Assembly: GCA_037501455.1 (NCBI GenBank)
Contig: CM074857.1
Coordinates: 125,847,501-125,911,500 of the forward strand
DNA length: 64,000 nucleotides
Reading direction: 5' to 3'
From: Lantana camara
Taxonomy: Eukaryota > Streptophyta > Magnoliopsida > Lamiales > Verbenaceae
Part shown: positions 21,966 to 33,370 of the stretch, piece by piece
How positions within the stretch are numbered: position 1 is the first letter of the stretch
Layout: the number at the start of each line of letters is the position of its first letter
Program-made: the position numbers and the translations under genes
Notes under the pieces: generated by a model
Told to the model about the DNA's origin: nothing
The model's database searches: none
What the model saw: the letters and a program-made list of their open reading frames with translations, nothing else

Positions 21966-24900
21966 ATGGGGTGTGTTTTCGGGAAAGAAATCTCGTCGCC
22001 CGGCCAAAAGGGCGGCGAATTTGTGCCTGCTAGAGAGAGAAGCAATGTTGGGGAGAGAGAATTGTCAGTGGCATCAGATAGTGGTGATAAAGCAGTAGAT
22101 GTTTCAGTAAGTAAGGCCGAGGAGAGTGGTGAAGTTGAGGATGGTGGTGGTGGAGATAAGAAAGATGGGAATGCAAAGAGATCAAGGAATGAGAAGAGGA
22201 GGTCTAAGCCGAATCCGAGGCTAAGTAACCCTCCTAAGCATGTTCATGGTGAGCAGGTGGCTGCAGGATGGCCGCCGTGGCTCGTTGCGGTTGCCGGTGA
22301 AGCTCTCAATGGATGGACCCCCCGCCGGGCGGATACGTTCGAGAAGCTGGATAAGGCAAGTGGAATTTCAGTTTGTTAATGTTGTGTTCTTTGGAATTGT
22401 ATTTAATTGTTGTTTTTGTTTTTGATTAGATTGGGCAAGGTACATATAGTAATGTGTATAAAGCTAGAGATACTTTATCGGGCAAGATTGTTGCATTGAA
22501 GAAGGTTAGATTTGATAATCTAGAGCCGGAGAGTGTGAGGTTTATGGCGAGGGAGATTTTGATTCTCCGCCGCTTGGATCATCCTAATGTGGTGAAGCTT
22601 CAAGGATTAGTGACTTCGAGAATGTCGTGTAGTTTGTATCTTGTGTTTGATTATATGCCGCATGATTTGGCTGGTCTTTGTTCGAGCCCCAACATCAAAT
22701 TTACTGAGCCTCAGGTAGGATTTTGATATTCTTAGAAAAATTTTGGTCAAAAAATGAATCTTGTCAAGTTTTTTCCTTTATTGATGATGTTATTGTAGGT
22801 GAAATGCTTTGTTCATCAGCTATTGTCTGGCCTCGAACACTGCCACAACCGCCACATTCTGCATCGTGATATTAAGGGCTCTAATTTATTAATTGACGAT
22901 GAGGGAGTTCTTAAAATAGCTGATTTTGGATTGGCGTCCACTTTTGACCCCAATAATAAGCAGCCAATGACAAGCCGTGTGGTTACTCTATGGTATAGAC
23001 CGCCTGAGCTGCTTCTTGGTGCGACAGAGTATGGAGTTGGTGTGGATTTGTGGAGCGCTGGCTGCATTTTAGCTGAGTTATTTGCTGGAAAGCCCATAAT
23101 GACGGGACGAACAGAGGTAAATCATAAAATGGAACCCTCCACCCCCCCAAGAGAAATAAGAAAATGAGTGAATTAGAATTTGATTGTATACTAGATTGAT
23201 TGCATAATTGTTTGTGTATTAGGTGGAACAATTGCATAGAATTTTCAAGTTATGTGGTTCTCCATCTGATGACTATTGGAAAAAGTCAAAGCTGCCTCAT
23301 GCAACCATATTTAAGCCCCAACAAGCATATAAAAGGCGTATATCCGAGGCGTTTAAGGATTTCCCGCAATCATCACTGTCCTTGATAGAGACATTGCTCG
23401 CAATTGATCCAGCCGAACGTCAAACTGCCACAGCTGCTTTAAGGAGTGAGGTAATATCTCTCTCTCTCTCTCCCCCCTCTAAATATGTGTACAAAATCTT
23501 AATGAAGCATGGAATTCTGTTTTCTTTTGCAGTTCTTCACAACAAAGCCTTACGCATGTGATCCTTCCAGCCTTCCAAAGTATCCACCTAGTAAAGAAAT
23601 GGATGCAAAGCGACGTGATGAAGAAGCTAGAAGGTTCTGCATCAATTGAAAAGACCAACCATATGTAAAATAGAAAAATAATATATAATAGACTAAATAA
23701 AAATTGTTTCCACAAATTGCAGGTTAAGAACTTCTGGTAAAACACACGGCGATGGTGTGAAGAAAACACGGCCACGTCACCACGCAATGCGAGGAATGCC
23801 TGCCCCTGATGCCAATGCTGAGCTACGAGGCAATATTGATGTATGTCATCTAATTTTAACCTTTCAAAGTGTCATTTTCTCTGCTGATGGTTTTCAAGTG
23901 AGATTAGAAGTCAACATTTTTTCCACTTCATGTGATGATTGGAGTATGTGCTGAAGTTATTAGTTATTAATGGGTTATCTATGAGCTGAAGGATATGAAG
24001 TCGTGTTCGGATTGCTAGATTTGGCACTAATAATTTTCAAATCTATAATAAGCAATTTTATTGAGACTATGGTTGGTTGATGCATTTGGAGCTAAGGATT
24101 TCAAATCCACAATAGCAAATCTGTTGAGATTTTTTGGATGCATTTACTATAACGGATTCAAATCCTGCAACCCTCGTTCTGAACTAAATATAGAATCGTT
24201 CTGCTGGATTTGAAATCCTGTCAAATCTGAAGTAGTTTGAATATCCATCCTTCAAATCCTTTTCCTCAAATCTAATCTTGTGATCCAAACATATCCCAAG
24301 CTCATTTGGATAAAAGTCGTGTTATCATGAATTCCAAGTCTTTTTGTTCCTATTTTGAACCTTTTCTTGAAGTAATTTTGGATCTACATAACATGGAGTC
24401 ATTTGAAATTCTTTCTCTCTAACCTGTATCTTTCCATCCAAACACAACCTAAAAGAACAGAAATGCCACACTGTCGAAAAGCTTATTACTTGATTGAGGT
24501 AGCTCGTAGAAATTAGAATATAGTAGAGGATTTTCATTTTTGCAATTATTGTATCACACTACCTGAGAATTTAAATTTGTATCCTCGATTGTAATTATTA
24601 TTTAATTTGTTAAATTTCGTTGTTCTTGGAGAGTTGATAATGTATTTCATGATGTATGATGCATTATTTTACTATCTGAAACAGAGACGGCGTCTGATCA
24701 ACCATGCAAATGCAAAGAGCAAAAGCGAAAAATTCCCTCCACCGCACCAAGATGGAGGTCTCGGTTATACTTTGGGATCTCCAAATCACATCGATCCTGC
24801 CTTTGATCCTCCTGATGTTCCTTTCACTTCCATGAACTTTTCATACTCCAAAGAACCAATTCAAACATGGTCCGGCCCATTAGCCGACCCTGCTGGTGTA

Positions 24901-24972
24901 GGCGCTCCACGAAGAAAGTCAAAGCCATCAAAGAAGGATCATCGAAAAGATAAGAGTTCTGTTCTAAACTAG
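21966..24972 (+). CDS. CDK-like serine/threonine protein kinase (plant At1g54610/At1g03740-type)
   Basis: Seven exons give 575 aa: 21966-22355, 22430-22714, 22799-23116, 23223-23450, 23533-23633, 23723-23840, 24685-24972; all phases agree. The start MGCVFGKE fits N-myristoylation and palmitoylation, so membrane attachment is likely. A charged, low-complexity N-terminus precedes the kinase domain: glycine loop IGQGTYSNVYKA (about 131), catalytic Lys in VALKKVRF, HRDIKGSNLL loop, DFGLA, and the CDK-type WYRPPELLLGA and VDLWSAGCILAEL. The helix region REILILRRLDHPN stands where PSTAIRE is in true CDKs. The C-terminal tail is basic (RRKSKPSKKDHRKDK). Intron 1 (22356-22429) begins AG/GCAAGT, a GC-AG intron; the others are GT-AG. 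Substrates are unknown. Confidence 0.93.
22356..22429 (+). other. GC-AG intron in the kinase gene
   Basis: The exon ends AAG and the intron starts GCAAGT, the usual consensus for GC donors; it ends GATTAG. Joining gives FEKLDK followed by IGQGTYSNVY, the expected kinase glycine loop, in phase 0. Confidence 0.85.
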
Positions 24973-26830
24973 AGAGAATCATATACATGTGATACATATT
25001 TTCCTCTCGTATTTTATTCGAAAGCCATCTATTGTCTGATAGAGAAGAGAATGATTTATATATGCGACATATTTCTTGTTTCTATATATTTTTTGCGGAC
25101 CATGAACATTCTCGGGTTTTTGTAAATGTCAGAATTTTTTTTTCTCCATATTCGAAATGTACAAGCAGCGACGCTTATTGCTGTATTAATCGGTCGACGT
25201 TGGCTGCTTTGATGTTTGAACTTTTCGATTGCAGAGTGGCGGTTTTTGAACATTTCTCTGTTTTTGCTCTTGCTGTGGAAGGAGATGCACCATTTGTAAT
25301 AATGTGATTACTAGTTCTGCCACTCGGTTCAGATTCTTTGTTTCAATTTAATGTTTTATATCGTAAGTCCAAGTTACATCTGATTGGACACCAACAGTGG
25401 TTGATTCAAATGGTTAAAAGGTTTGTAAATGTGCGATATGTGTACAACGAACATGTTTAGAATCACATTGACAGATACATGACACATAGCCACATGTATT
25501 CCACACTGTATAAGTGTTATCACTCCATTTAGTCGAATACAAAATGGAACAGAAGATCTAATCCGGTAAGAAGTACTCGGGAAAAAAAAAAACATAAAAA
25601 AGATTCCTTTGGGAGTTCATCACTACATGTTAACAAAGAAAGAAATTTTCAAACTAATAAACTAAGGTAAACTAACAAACTTGGGCATGCTCATTGGCCA
25701 TATGTATGCATATAATATTGGGATAATTACTGGCGGTCCCATGAGATTTGGCGATGTTACAGATTATCTCCTGAGGTTTGAGAAATTACGAATTTTCCCT
25801 TGATTTTTACACACTTTTTCACAAATTTTACCTGTGGTTAATTACACCGTTAAATTCAAATTTAAATTCAAAAAACAACCTTAGAGAGTATATTGTAATT
25901 TTACTTGGAGTTTAATAATATAATTGTAATATTAATTAATTTTGGATTTTTTGTATTTAAAAGGTTGTTATTTAAGTTAATATTTAATATTTTATCTATA
26001 AATATAAATTGAATTAGATATTCCATGCATATTTATTTCTATAAAATATGATAAGTTATAAATTTCCTTTTATATTTATATCTTACTTTTAAATATATTT
26101 TGTACAAGTCCATTTAAAGTTAATTTAAAATAATTTATTTACAATTATAACAAATTTTCCCTCAAAGTAATAATTCATAAAAAAAACCACACAAATATCA
26201 ACTAGTGCATTGTCAATTTTTTTCCTCAAAATTGATAATCATAACAAACACACTAATATCAACAAATGTATTAGAGAATTCACATAAATATCCACCAGAT
26301 TCATTTAAACAATTATTTCAAACATTGAACATGTATGGTCAATATCTACAGAAAATATTAGACACCCATAAACTCTAGGTATGAAATTAATCTATCAAAA
26401 AAATATTAAAATATCATTACGTAGCATTTATTGAAAAAAAATAAAATGCTAGGTAGACATAAAACTCAAGTACTTACATCAAACCCCCTAACAATTTCAG
26501 TACTTGCATTAGTCCCCTTACCTTTGCCTCTTTATTACATGTAATCCCCTGAGTTTCAACATATTAGGGGTAAAATAGTAAATTTCACATATTCCGTTAA
26601 GTTTAACGGAGGAGATAACGGGTCGGAGGACAGTTCGTAATTTTTCAAACCTCAGGGGATAATCTGTAATATCGTCAAACCTCATGGGGCTGCCCTATAA
26701 ATTTGACAGATTAAGACTACCATAAACTAATGATATTTAGAGTTGACGAAGACAATTGTCCTTTAAAGCACTCTTTTCCAAGACATTTTCTTCATCCAAC
26801 AGCTACTGCAGTGCATTCCCTTTGGCAGCC
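24973..26830. other. intergenic region downstream of the kinase, with an inverted-repeat element
   Basis: The first few hundred bases are probably kinase 3' UTR. An AT-rich stretch and the element at 25729-26692 fill the rest. No gene is supported. Confidence 0.55.
25729..26692. mobile_element. non-coding element with about 60-bp terminal inverted repeats
   Basis: The left end around 25736-25795 (TTACAGATTATCTCCTGAGG) pairs with the right end 26630-26690 (CCTCAGGGGATAATCTGTAA). The interior of about 0.9 kb is AT-rich and lacks a transposase. Long inverted ends without coding sequence suggest a MITE or foldback element; the exact ends and target duplication are unclear. Confidence 0.65.
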
Positions 26831-26983
26831 ATGGGCAAGATTTGCTGTGAATCGGGTGATGGAGGTTTTGATATCAATGGGATTCTGCTGCTCATTTTTG
26901 TTGTGGTTATGCTGATGGCTGTATGCAGTAGTCCGGTGCCACAACGCCGACGTGTTGTGTTCTTGTATCCGTGTCCGCGTTGA
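26831..26983 (+). CDS. possible 50-aa membrane peptide, function unknown
   Basis: From ATG 26831 the frame encodes MGKICCESGDGGFDING, one strongly hydrophobic helix (ILLLIFVVVMLMAV), and a basic tail with RRR, then a stop. CC after MG and the single helix suggest a small tail-anchored or lipidated membrane protein. I recognise no named family. A 5' leader cannot be judged, and chance ORFs of this size are common; the coherent topology and start context are the only support. Confidence 0.45.
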   Translation: MGKICCESGDGGFDINGILLLIFVVVMLMAVCSSPVPQRRRVVFLYPCPR

Positions 26984-27926
26984 TTGTTCCGGAAGTAAAT
27001 CCTACCATTTGTTTGGGTTGGAAGCATGGTTCTTCTGGGAAAATTGTTCGAGTTTTGTGTTGTTTGTTTTGGAATTTGGATCATTTATTTGGTCTGTGTT
27101 GAAGATTCTTATTGTTTGTTTTGGGGATTAATGAAAAATATGTTGTTTGTTTGGATCATCGTTTTCTTTTTCTTCTTCGTCTTCGTCGTCTTCTTTTTCA
27201 TCTTCGTGTCCCATTTTAACCATTAGCATTGCAAGCCCGGAAATGATATATATTAACAGGAAAACCTTTCAATAAAACTACAATACAAGGAACTAAAAGG
27301 GGAAACAAGGAGTTGGTTCAATTCCTTGGCAAGATCATGAGCAGTGCGGAGCTCGAACCTCGCTTCTTGATAGTTATGGAGATCACGAACAATCGAGCAA
27401 CTACCAATCTCTGCCATTGGTACCACATATAAAGAAGTATTATTTGAATAAGGGGATCATCGACACTCCCCGACTTATATCCCGAACCCCAAAGTCCGAA
27501 AATCACTTCTTGATAATCATGCAGCCGGTCACCTCGACTGGTACTGCAACATAGAGGTAGTATTTGAAGTAGGGGTATCAACATTCAACAACCTAGCTCT
27601 GCCACTAATCACGAGTGCTATTCAAGAAAGCTTTGCTATAATAGTATATAATTACAGATGTATCTCGTTTAGGCCACAAATTACACAACAAAGTCAAGCA
27701 AAAGATACAGAATGCAGTGGCTTGTTTTACACTACACAAACACCTCTTTATTAACAAACCGATATTTACACCTACGCCTACATTTATTGCCTTGAAGGCA
27801 ATTTTCACTTATTTATAGTGCTCCCTCCCCTGAGGGAAAATGGAATCAAACTTATTTACATTTTCCGCCCTTTTTCCTGTAAAAACAAATCCAAGAACAC
27901 AAACCTTTACATAGTTGAAACATTTT
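26984..27926. other. intergenic DNA between the small ORF and the F-box gene
   Basis: T-rich sequence (27150-27220) is followed at about 27330-27600 by two diverged direct copies of a roughly 130-bp segment (AGTATTATTTGAATAAGGGG and AGTATTTGAAGTAGGGG). The last few hundred bases are probably F-box gene 3' UTR. Confidence 0.5.
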
Positions 27927-29808
27927 TTACACTCCAGCAACTTGATTAGACCAGGGGACGTGATTCGGCTTTGCAGCAGAAATTTGAACACGGATAACTT
28001 CGTGTATTGCACCGCGATGAAGAACACCAAGAACTTCTTCATCGGATGCAGCTAAATCTCCCAAGGACACATTTCTAGAATGGAATTCGTCCCTCAAACG
28101 AAACCCGTAAAACCATCTTCCAAGCTTCCACCATTGGACACACACTTGTCTTTCCGATACCTGGCTGCTATCTAATGCTTCTATCACACTTTTGGCCTGA
28201 AAAACATTGGGAACATAACTCGGTCTAGACCTGGTGCATGCCACAGCTACCCACATTCGGATATGCTCTAATAATGAAAAGAAAAGGAGAAACAATACAC
28301 CAATTGCAAACATGTTCTCTCCTCTTGGTTTCAAAATTACACTTACCTCCGTAATAACTTATTTCCATCTTTCACTTACCTTCTTCTGTTGATTATAGCA
28401 CCTAGTTAATGACATAATAACTCAAGTTTTTGTAAGTTTAACAGTTTTTTGTTGCATGTATCACGATGCTACCCGGGCAATTCAATAGTTTGCCTGTTTT
28501 CTTGTAAACCTTGATGATCAAAAGGGTGTTTTTTTAAAATTTGAAACTAAGAGGGGATGTTTGTGTAATTAAACATGTCTATAGCAAATCAAGCAAGACA
28601 GTTCGAAACAGAAATAGAAACTATGAAGAAATACCTTAACGTACATGCTAATGTTATTTACATTTTGATATCTAACAGGTACTTAGGTCTCAATGATGTA
28701 AATAACAATAAACATCACATATATAACTCCTTATTAAAAATATAAATACTCACCGGAATTCCACGCCAAACGATGCAGTAGTGCAGACCGACCAAGTTAA
28801 GCAGCACGTTGTGGTTCGGTTTGAGTAAGAACATTTGTACATCTTTGAATCCCAACTTAAGTGAATTCAGTAGTTCGATTGCTTTCAAATAATTACCAAC
28901 CTCAATCGACTCATAAGCTATTGCTTTCTCAACAAAATTTTCCACCAATGCCGCATTTTCAGCCATCTTATTGTGCTTGCTTATGTAGACCCCCCTCCAT
29001 CCCTATAGAGATCAATCCAAACAATACATTTTAAGATTACGAGCTGTAAAAGGAACTCAATAACTCATAAACCGTTAGCAGACCTATCAAGATAGCTATA
29101 ACATGAAATAGGTTTCTCAAAATTCAAAAATCGACGGCTTAGACTAAGAAGTTGCTGATTCCAGTCAAGATGTTCCAATTCAAGAATGACATTAGAAAAT
29201 GAAGTCTAAGATAACAGAAACAATAGCCAAAGAATTACTTCAAGCTCAGGGCTGTCGAAGATTGAAAAAGGGGTCTAATTAAACTGCAATTCACAATTGA
29301 CAAAAATCAATAAGGAAGCTTATGAGTTATGACACTAATGCAGCTCTTTAGTCATATAGAAGTTCTAAATTCATATGAAAAACAGAATAATTACAAGGTC
29401 AAATACAAATTGAAGCAAGAAATTCTCTAAATAATTAAATACCTTCGAATTGGATTCCACTTCTTGATCAAAATCATGGGATTCATTCTGAGAGGCTGAC
29501 GAATCATCATCCACAGAAATTCCAGGCCACCTATCTTTGCACAGAGCCTCCCACACACAATCAGAGCCACACAGCTCTCTCCAAAACCTTGAACAACTGC
29601 CCAGAGAACACACATCAAGAACCTGAAAAAGATTGAATTTTTATCAAACACCCACTTCAGAAAACAATCATTTGAGTCAAAATGAAGGAACAAAGGCCAA
29701 GAAACATAAGGAGAAACCGTCGTAACAAGAAATTACCTGAAGGGATGAAGCTATCTTGAGGGCAACATCATCTGGGAGCAGATTCTGTAGATTGATTGAT
29801 CGATGCAT
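27927..29808 (-). CDS. F-box protein (At5g39250-like)
   Basis: Four exons on the minus strand give 256 aa: 29808-29737, 29622-29443, 29002-28754, 28196-27927; every intron is GT-AG and phase 0. The F-box covers about residues 5-50: LLPDDVALKIASSLQ, VLDVCSLGSCSRFWRELC, CVWEALCKDRWPG. An acidic Ser/Asp-rich linker follows, then a conserved middle (LLNLVGLHYCIVWRGIP) and a C-terminal domain (CVQWWKLGRWFYGFRLRDE, DEEVLGVLHRGAIHEVIRVQI). F-box proteins bind SKP1 in SCF ubiquitin ligases; the target here is unknown. ATG 29808 is the first ATG after the likely transcription start. Confidence 0.9.
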
Positions 29809-29924
29809 AATAATGGATTCTATTTGTTTATTTATTAATCTTGCCGAAGAAAATGTAATCGGCAAATTGAAGGGGAAAGAATGATGAAGAGTGATGAAAG
29901 ATTCCAGAGTCCCGAGTAGGACAC

Positions 29925-29938
29925 GTTATATATTAATG
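29925..29938 (-). promoter_or_regulatory. likely TATA box of the F-box gene
   Basis: On the minus strand CATTAATATATAAC lies about 120 bp before the start codon, at a normal distance for a plant TATA element with a short leader. Confidence 0.45.
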
Positions 29939-31065
29939 GTCTTTTCACTTTTTCGGTTATGTTACGAAAGAGAAATTCTTACCGGAACTTGCAACTGGAC
30001 ACGTGCAATAGTGTTCTTTATTTTATTTTATTTTTATCTACACCTAAAATTGAGTAATTATAATTCCTAACTTTTTAGATAGATATATTACACTATTTAT
30101 CCTTTAAAGTTAAAAAAATTATAAATGAATCAATTTCGATTGGAATTCTTGTAAAATTATTCTTAAATTGATTATATCTTGTTACTAATTGGTTTCTCAC
30201 CACTAATTAAAGATAAAAAAAGTCATGATAAATATTAATTTTCAAACAAATCATATATTGATCATCTAAAAATCTTTATAGATTAGTTGTCTATTGTTTG
30301 AGAATGATATGTTGATTGTTTTGAGAAACTAATTAGTGGTAAACTATAATCAATTTAAAAAAAAAAATTCATGGGAAATCTTACCAAAATGAATTCATTT
30401 GTAATTTTCAAACTTAAAAGAGTAGATTGTGTAATATTTTTATTTAAGGGTGAGTTATAATAAACCAATCTCGTAGGAGTGCAGAAGTGAAAAAATCCCT
30501 TTTTTTTTTTATTTTAAATTGTCTGTCATTTGATAATCATGCGTGAGTTATTGTGAGAAATTAATTAGTGGTGAAATATAGTCAAATCAAGAAAAAAATT
30601 CGTGGAAAATCCTATCGAAATGAGTTCATTTGTAATTTTCAAACTTAAAAGGGTAGAGTGCGTAATATTTTCATTTAAGGGTACGAGTTATAATTATCCA
30701 ATTTCGTTGGAGTGCACAGTTGCAAAAGGCCTTTCTCTTTTTCTTCTCTGGGCTTACTTTAGATTGGGCTTTTCTAGTGTAGGTCCATAATTTGTTCATT
30801 TGGGCCAATATGCGGAGAATCCTTGCTCACAATTCCTTGGATGAATGATGAATCATTCATGAATCTGTGATCTTCCCACCAATTATCAACCATTCATTTG
30901 GATTCTACATTCAGCTTTTCACCATTTACACTATCTTGCCATCACTCACCATAGATTTTTTCCTTTATTTTTGTTCCCAATGTTGGAACTTTCTTTGATG
31001 TAATGCTACATCGGAACCATAAACAGAAATTTATCTGAGAAACCCCATTTTCTGGAACCAAGAAA
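29939..31065. other. spacer between the divergent F-box and DVR genes
   Basis: The two genes are transcribed away from each other from this 1.1-kb region, most of which is an inverted-repeat element (30045-30715). The last 250 bases before 31066 should hold the DVR promoter and leader. Confidence 0.55.
30045..30715. mobile_element. inverted-repeat element with a duplicated right arm
   Basis: 30045-30215 (AATTGAGTAATTATAATT ... CACCACTAATT) is an imperfect inverted copy of 30555-30705 (AATTAGTGGTGAAATATAG ... GAGTTATAATTATCCAATTT). A second right-arm copy lies at 30325-30475. No coding frame is present, so it is MITE-like. Confidence 0.6.
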
Positions 31066-32328
31066 ATGTCTGTTTGCGTCCCCTTCAGCTGCAACAGGCT
31101 GAAGCTTCATTCCTCAAATATCCATGGCTTCAAAACGCATTTTGCGTCTCATTTGATCAGTCAAGTTCAGGTAACCACAATCCCATTCGCTATTCCTCTT
31201 CCTTCTGTGTATTTACCGAAGCCCTTTAAATTTAGCAGGAAAAGATTCAATCTTGTGACTGCTTCAGCCACCCCAACTGTTGAAACTCCTAAAATCTCAT
31301 TCAGAAGCAAAAACCCAAAAGATATTAATGTTTTGGTTGTGGGTTCAACTGGTTACATTGGAAATTTTGTAGTTAAAGAGTTAGTGAAAAGAGGGTTCAA
31401 TGTTATAGCAGTTGCTAGGGAAAGGAGTGGCATAAGGGGCAAGAACAGTAAGGAGGAAACCATGGGAATGCTAAATGGTGCAAATGTATGCTTTTCAGAT
31501 GTAACAAATCTGGAATCGTTAGAGCAAAGCATTGAGAAACTTGGTTTGAATATTGATGTTGTTGTTTCTTGCCTTGCTAGTAGAAACGGTGGAGTGAAGG
31601 ACTCATGGTTGATTGATTATGAGGCAACAAAGAATAGTCTCGTTGCCGGTAGAAAATTCGGAGCTTCCCATTTCGTTTTACTATCTGCAATCTGTGTACA
31701 AAAGCCCCTTCTTGAATTTCAACGCGCCAAGTTGAAATTCGAGGCCGAATTGGTTGAAGAAGCCAATAATGATAAAGGGTTCACTTATAGTATAGTTAGG
31801 CCTACAGCATTTTTCAAGAGCTTAGCAGGTCAGGTTGAGCTTGTAAAAGATGGAAAACCTTATGTCATGTTTGGGGACGGGAAACTGTGCGCGTGCAAAC
31901 CTATTAGCGAGCCGGATTTAGCTAGCTTCATTTCTGATTGCGTTTTGAGTGAAGAATTAGCCAATAAGATTCTGCCAATTGGCGGGCCGGGAGATGCTTT
32001 GACCCCTTTGGAGCAAGGGGAGATGCTGTTTAGGCTCGCGGGTAAAGAACCTAAGTTCCTGAAAGTACCGATTCAAATAATGGATTTTGCCATTGGAGTT
32101 CTGGATTTCCTAGTGAAGCTGTTCCCTTCATTGGAGGATGCAGCTGAGTTTGGGAAGATTGGAAGGTATTATGCTGCTGAGAGTATGCTGGTGTGGGACC
32201 CCGAGACGGGAGAGTACAATGCTGAGATGACTCCGAGTTATGGGAAGGATACTTTAGAAGGGTTTTTTAAGAGGGTGCTTGAAGAAGGAATGGCCGGCCA
32301 AGAATTGGGCGAGCAAACGATTTTCTAA
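31066..32328 (+). CDS. DVR: divinyl chlorophyllide a 8-vinyl-reductase, chloroplast
   Basis: A single exon of 420 aa, the usual length of plant DVR. The enzyme reduces the 8-vinyl group of divinyl chlorophyllide a to an ethyl group with NADPH, so that monovinyl chlorophyll can be made in the chloroplast. The first 65 residues are rich in Ser and basic residues and lack acidic ones, as in a transit peptide. [20 protein letters not shown] at about 88-107 is the GxxGxxG dinucleotide-binding loop of the atypical SDR/NmrA-like fold; [34 protein letters not shown] and [18 protein letters not shown] are typical DVR segments. ATG 31066 follows a short leader without an earlier ATG close by. No introns are needed, as in known homologues. 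Confidence 0.95.
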   Translation: MSVCVPFSCNRLKLHSSNIHGFKTHFASHLISQVQVTTIPFAIPLPSVYLPKPFKFSRKRFNLVTASATPTVETPKISFRSKNPKDINVLVVGSTGYIGNFVVKELVKRGFNVIAVARERSGIRGKNSKEETMGMLNGANVCFSDVTNLESLEQSIEKLGLNIDVVVSCLASRNGGVKDSWLIDYEATKNSLVAGRKFGASHFVLLSAICVQKPLLEFQRAKLKFEAELVEEANNDKGFTYSIVRPTAFFKSLAGQVELVKDGKPYVMFGDGKLCACKPISEPDLASFISDCVLSEELANKILPIGGPGDALTPLEQGEMLFRLAGKEPKFLKVPIQIMDFAIGVLDFLVKLFPSLEDAAEFGKIGRYYAAESMLVWDPETGEYNAEMTPSYGKDTLEGFFKRVLEEGMAGQELGEQTIF

Positions 32329-33370
32329 CTAAATATATATATTCGAATTTCATGTGAGAATGAGTTTTTTCATTGTCTCCGAGAGTTGTAGAGGTATGCG
32401 ATTCGTTCATATGATTGTGTTGTAATGTGACAATCTGTATATGTAGTGAAATTCTGATTAATTCCTTGATAGCCTTTCCCATGCATATTGTAGTATAAAG
32501 TTATCAAGATATGAAAAACATCTATGAGTATAGAAATTGTTTTCTGAGAAACGTATGGTTCTTTTTTCCTCCATAGAAGTATTCATCTGATAACAATCTG
32601 AAAATTTTACTAAAATTTGATGAACCACCATGTGTAATAATAAACCGAAGGGGTTAAGTGTAGGGTGGAAATCAATTATGAGGGGAGTATGTGTAATTTT
32701 GGAACTAAAAGGGGATGTTGGTGTAATTATTGCACTTAGTTTATAAAACAGAGTTGCCTCATGTTTAAGCAACGAGAAAGTGATATTAGTTCTTATCTGT
32801 TAGTACCGTAACAAGATATTTTCTCTTGATGTAGACATTGATAATATATTTCTATTTTTTCAACTTGCATCTTCGAGATAAGATCTTGGAATAGAAAGTC
32901 AAGTGTAAGCAAGTTTTCATAATTGGTCGAATTGATGTGTTTTTCCATGTGAATTAGGTAGAGAATTCATGAATTCTAAGCAAGTATTGATTTCTTGAAA
33001 TGTCCCGATCGATAGAAATTAGTCCCGCACCGTGACTCTTATATGCTCTCATACCATGTTAGGTAATTGTGTTTGACCTAATTCAATTGAAAAACTAGCT
33101 GATGACACGTATTTACTTGATCCGGGACCGTTAACAGAAGCTATCAACAACAAATACTTCAATTCAAATCAACCACATTACAATAATCACGAATTTACAC
33201 AAATTGAATACATCTAAACTACAAGAAGAAAAAGATTCTAGTTTCTGCGAACTGCACAATAAATTACAGAAGACTCCACGAAAATCATCCACAACGACAC
33301 ACAAACACAATTTCAACAAATGAAATTCGAGGAATACTTAGAATTCACACTGATTAATACGTAAGTGTCT
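32329..33370. other. intergenic DNA between convergent DVR and CASP-like genes
   Basis: AT-rich sequence with a short repeat related to one at 28500 (AACTAAAAGGGGATGTTGGTG near 32705). No gene is supported. Confidence 0.5.

Noticed and set aside
33000..33100. CTCTCATACCATGTTAGG, resembling a minus-strand copia primer-binding region.
   Set aside because: It has a mismatch in the core, and no LTR or coding remnants were found beside it.
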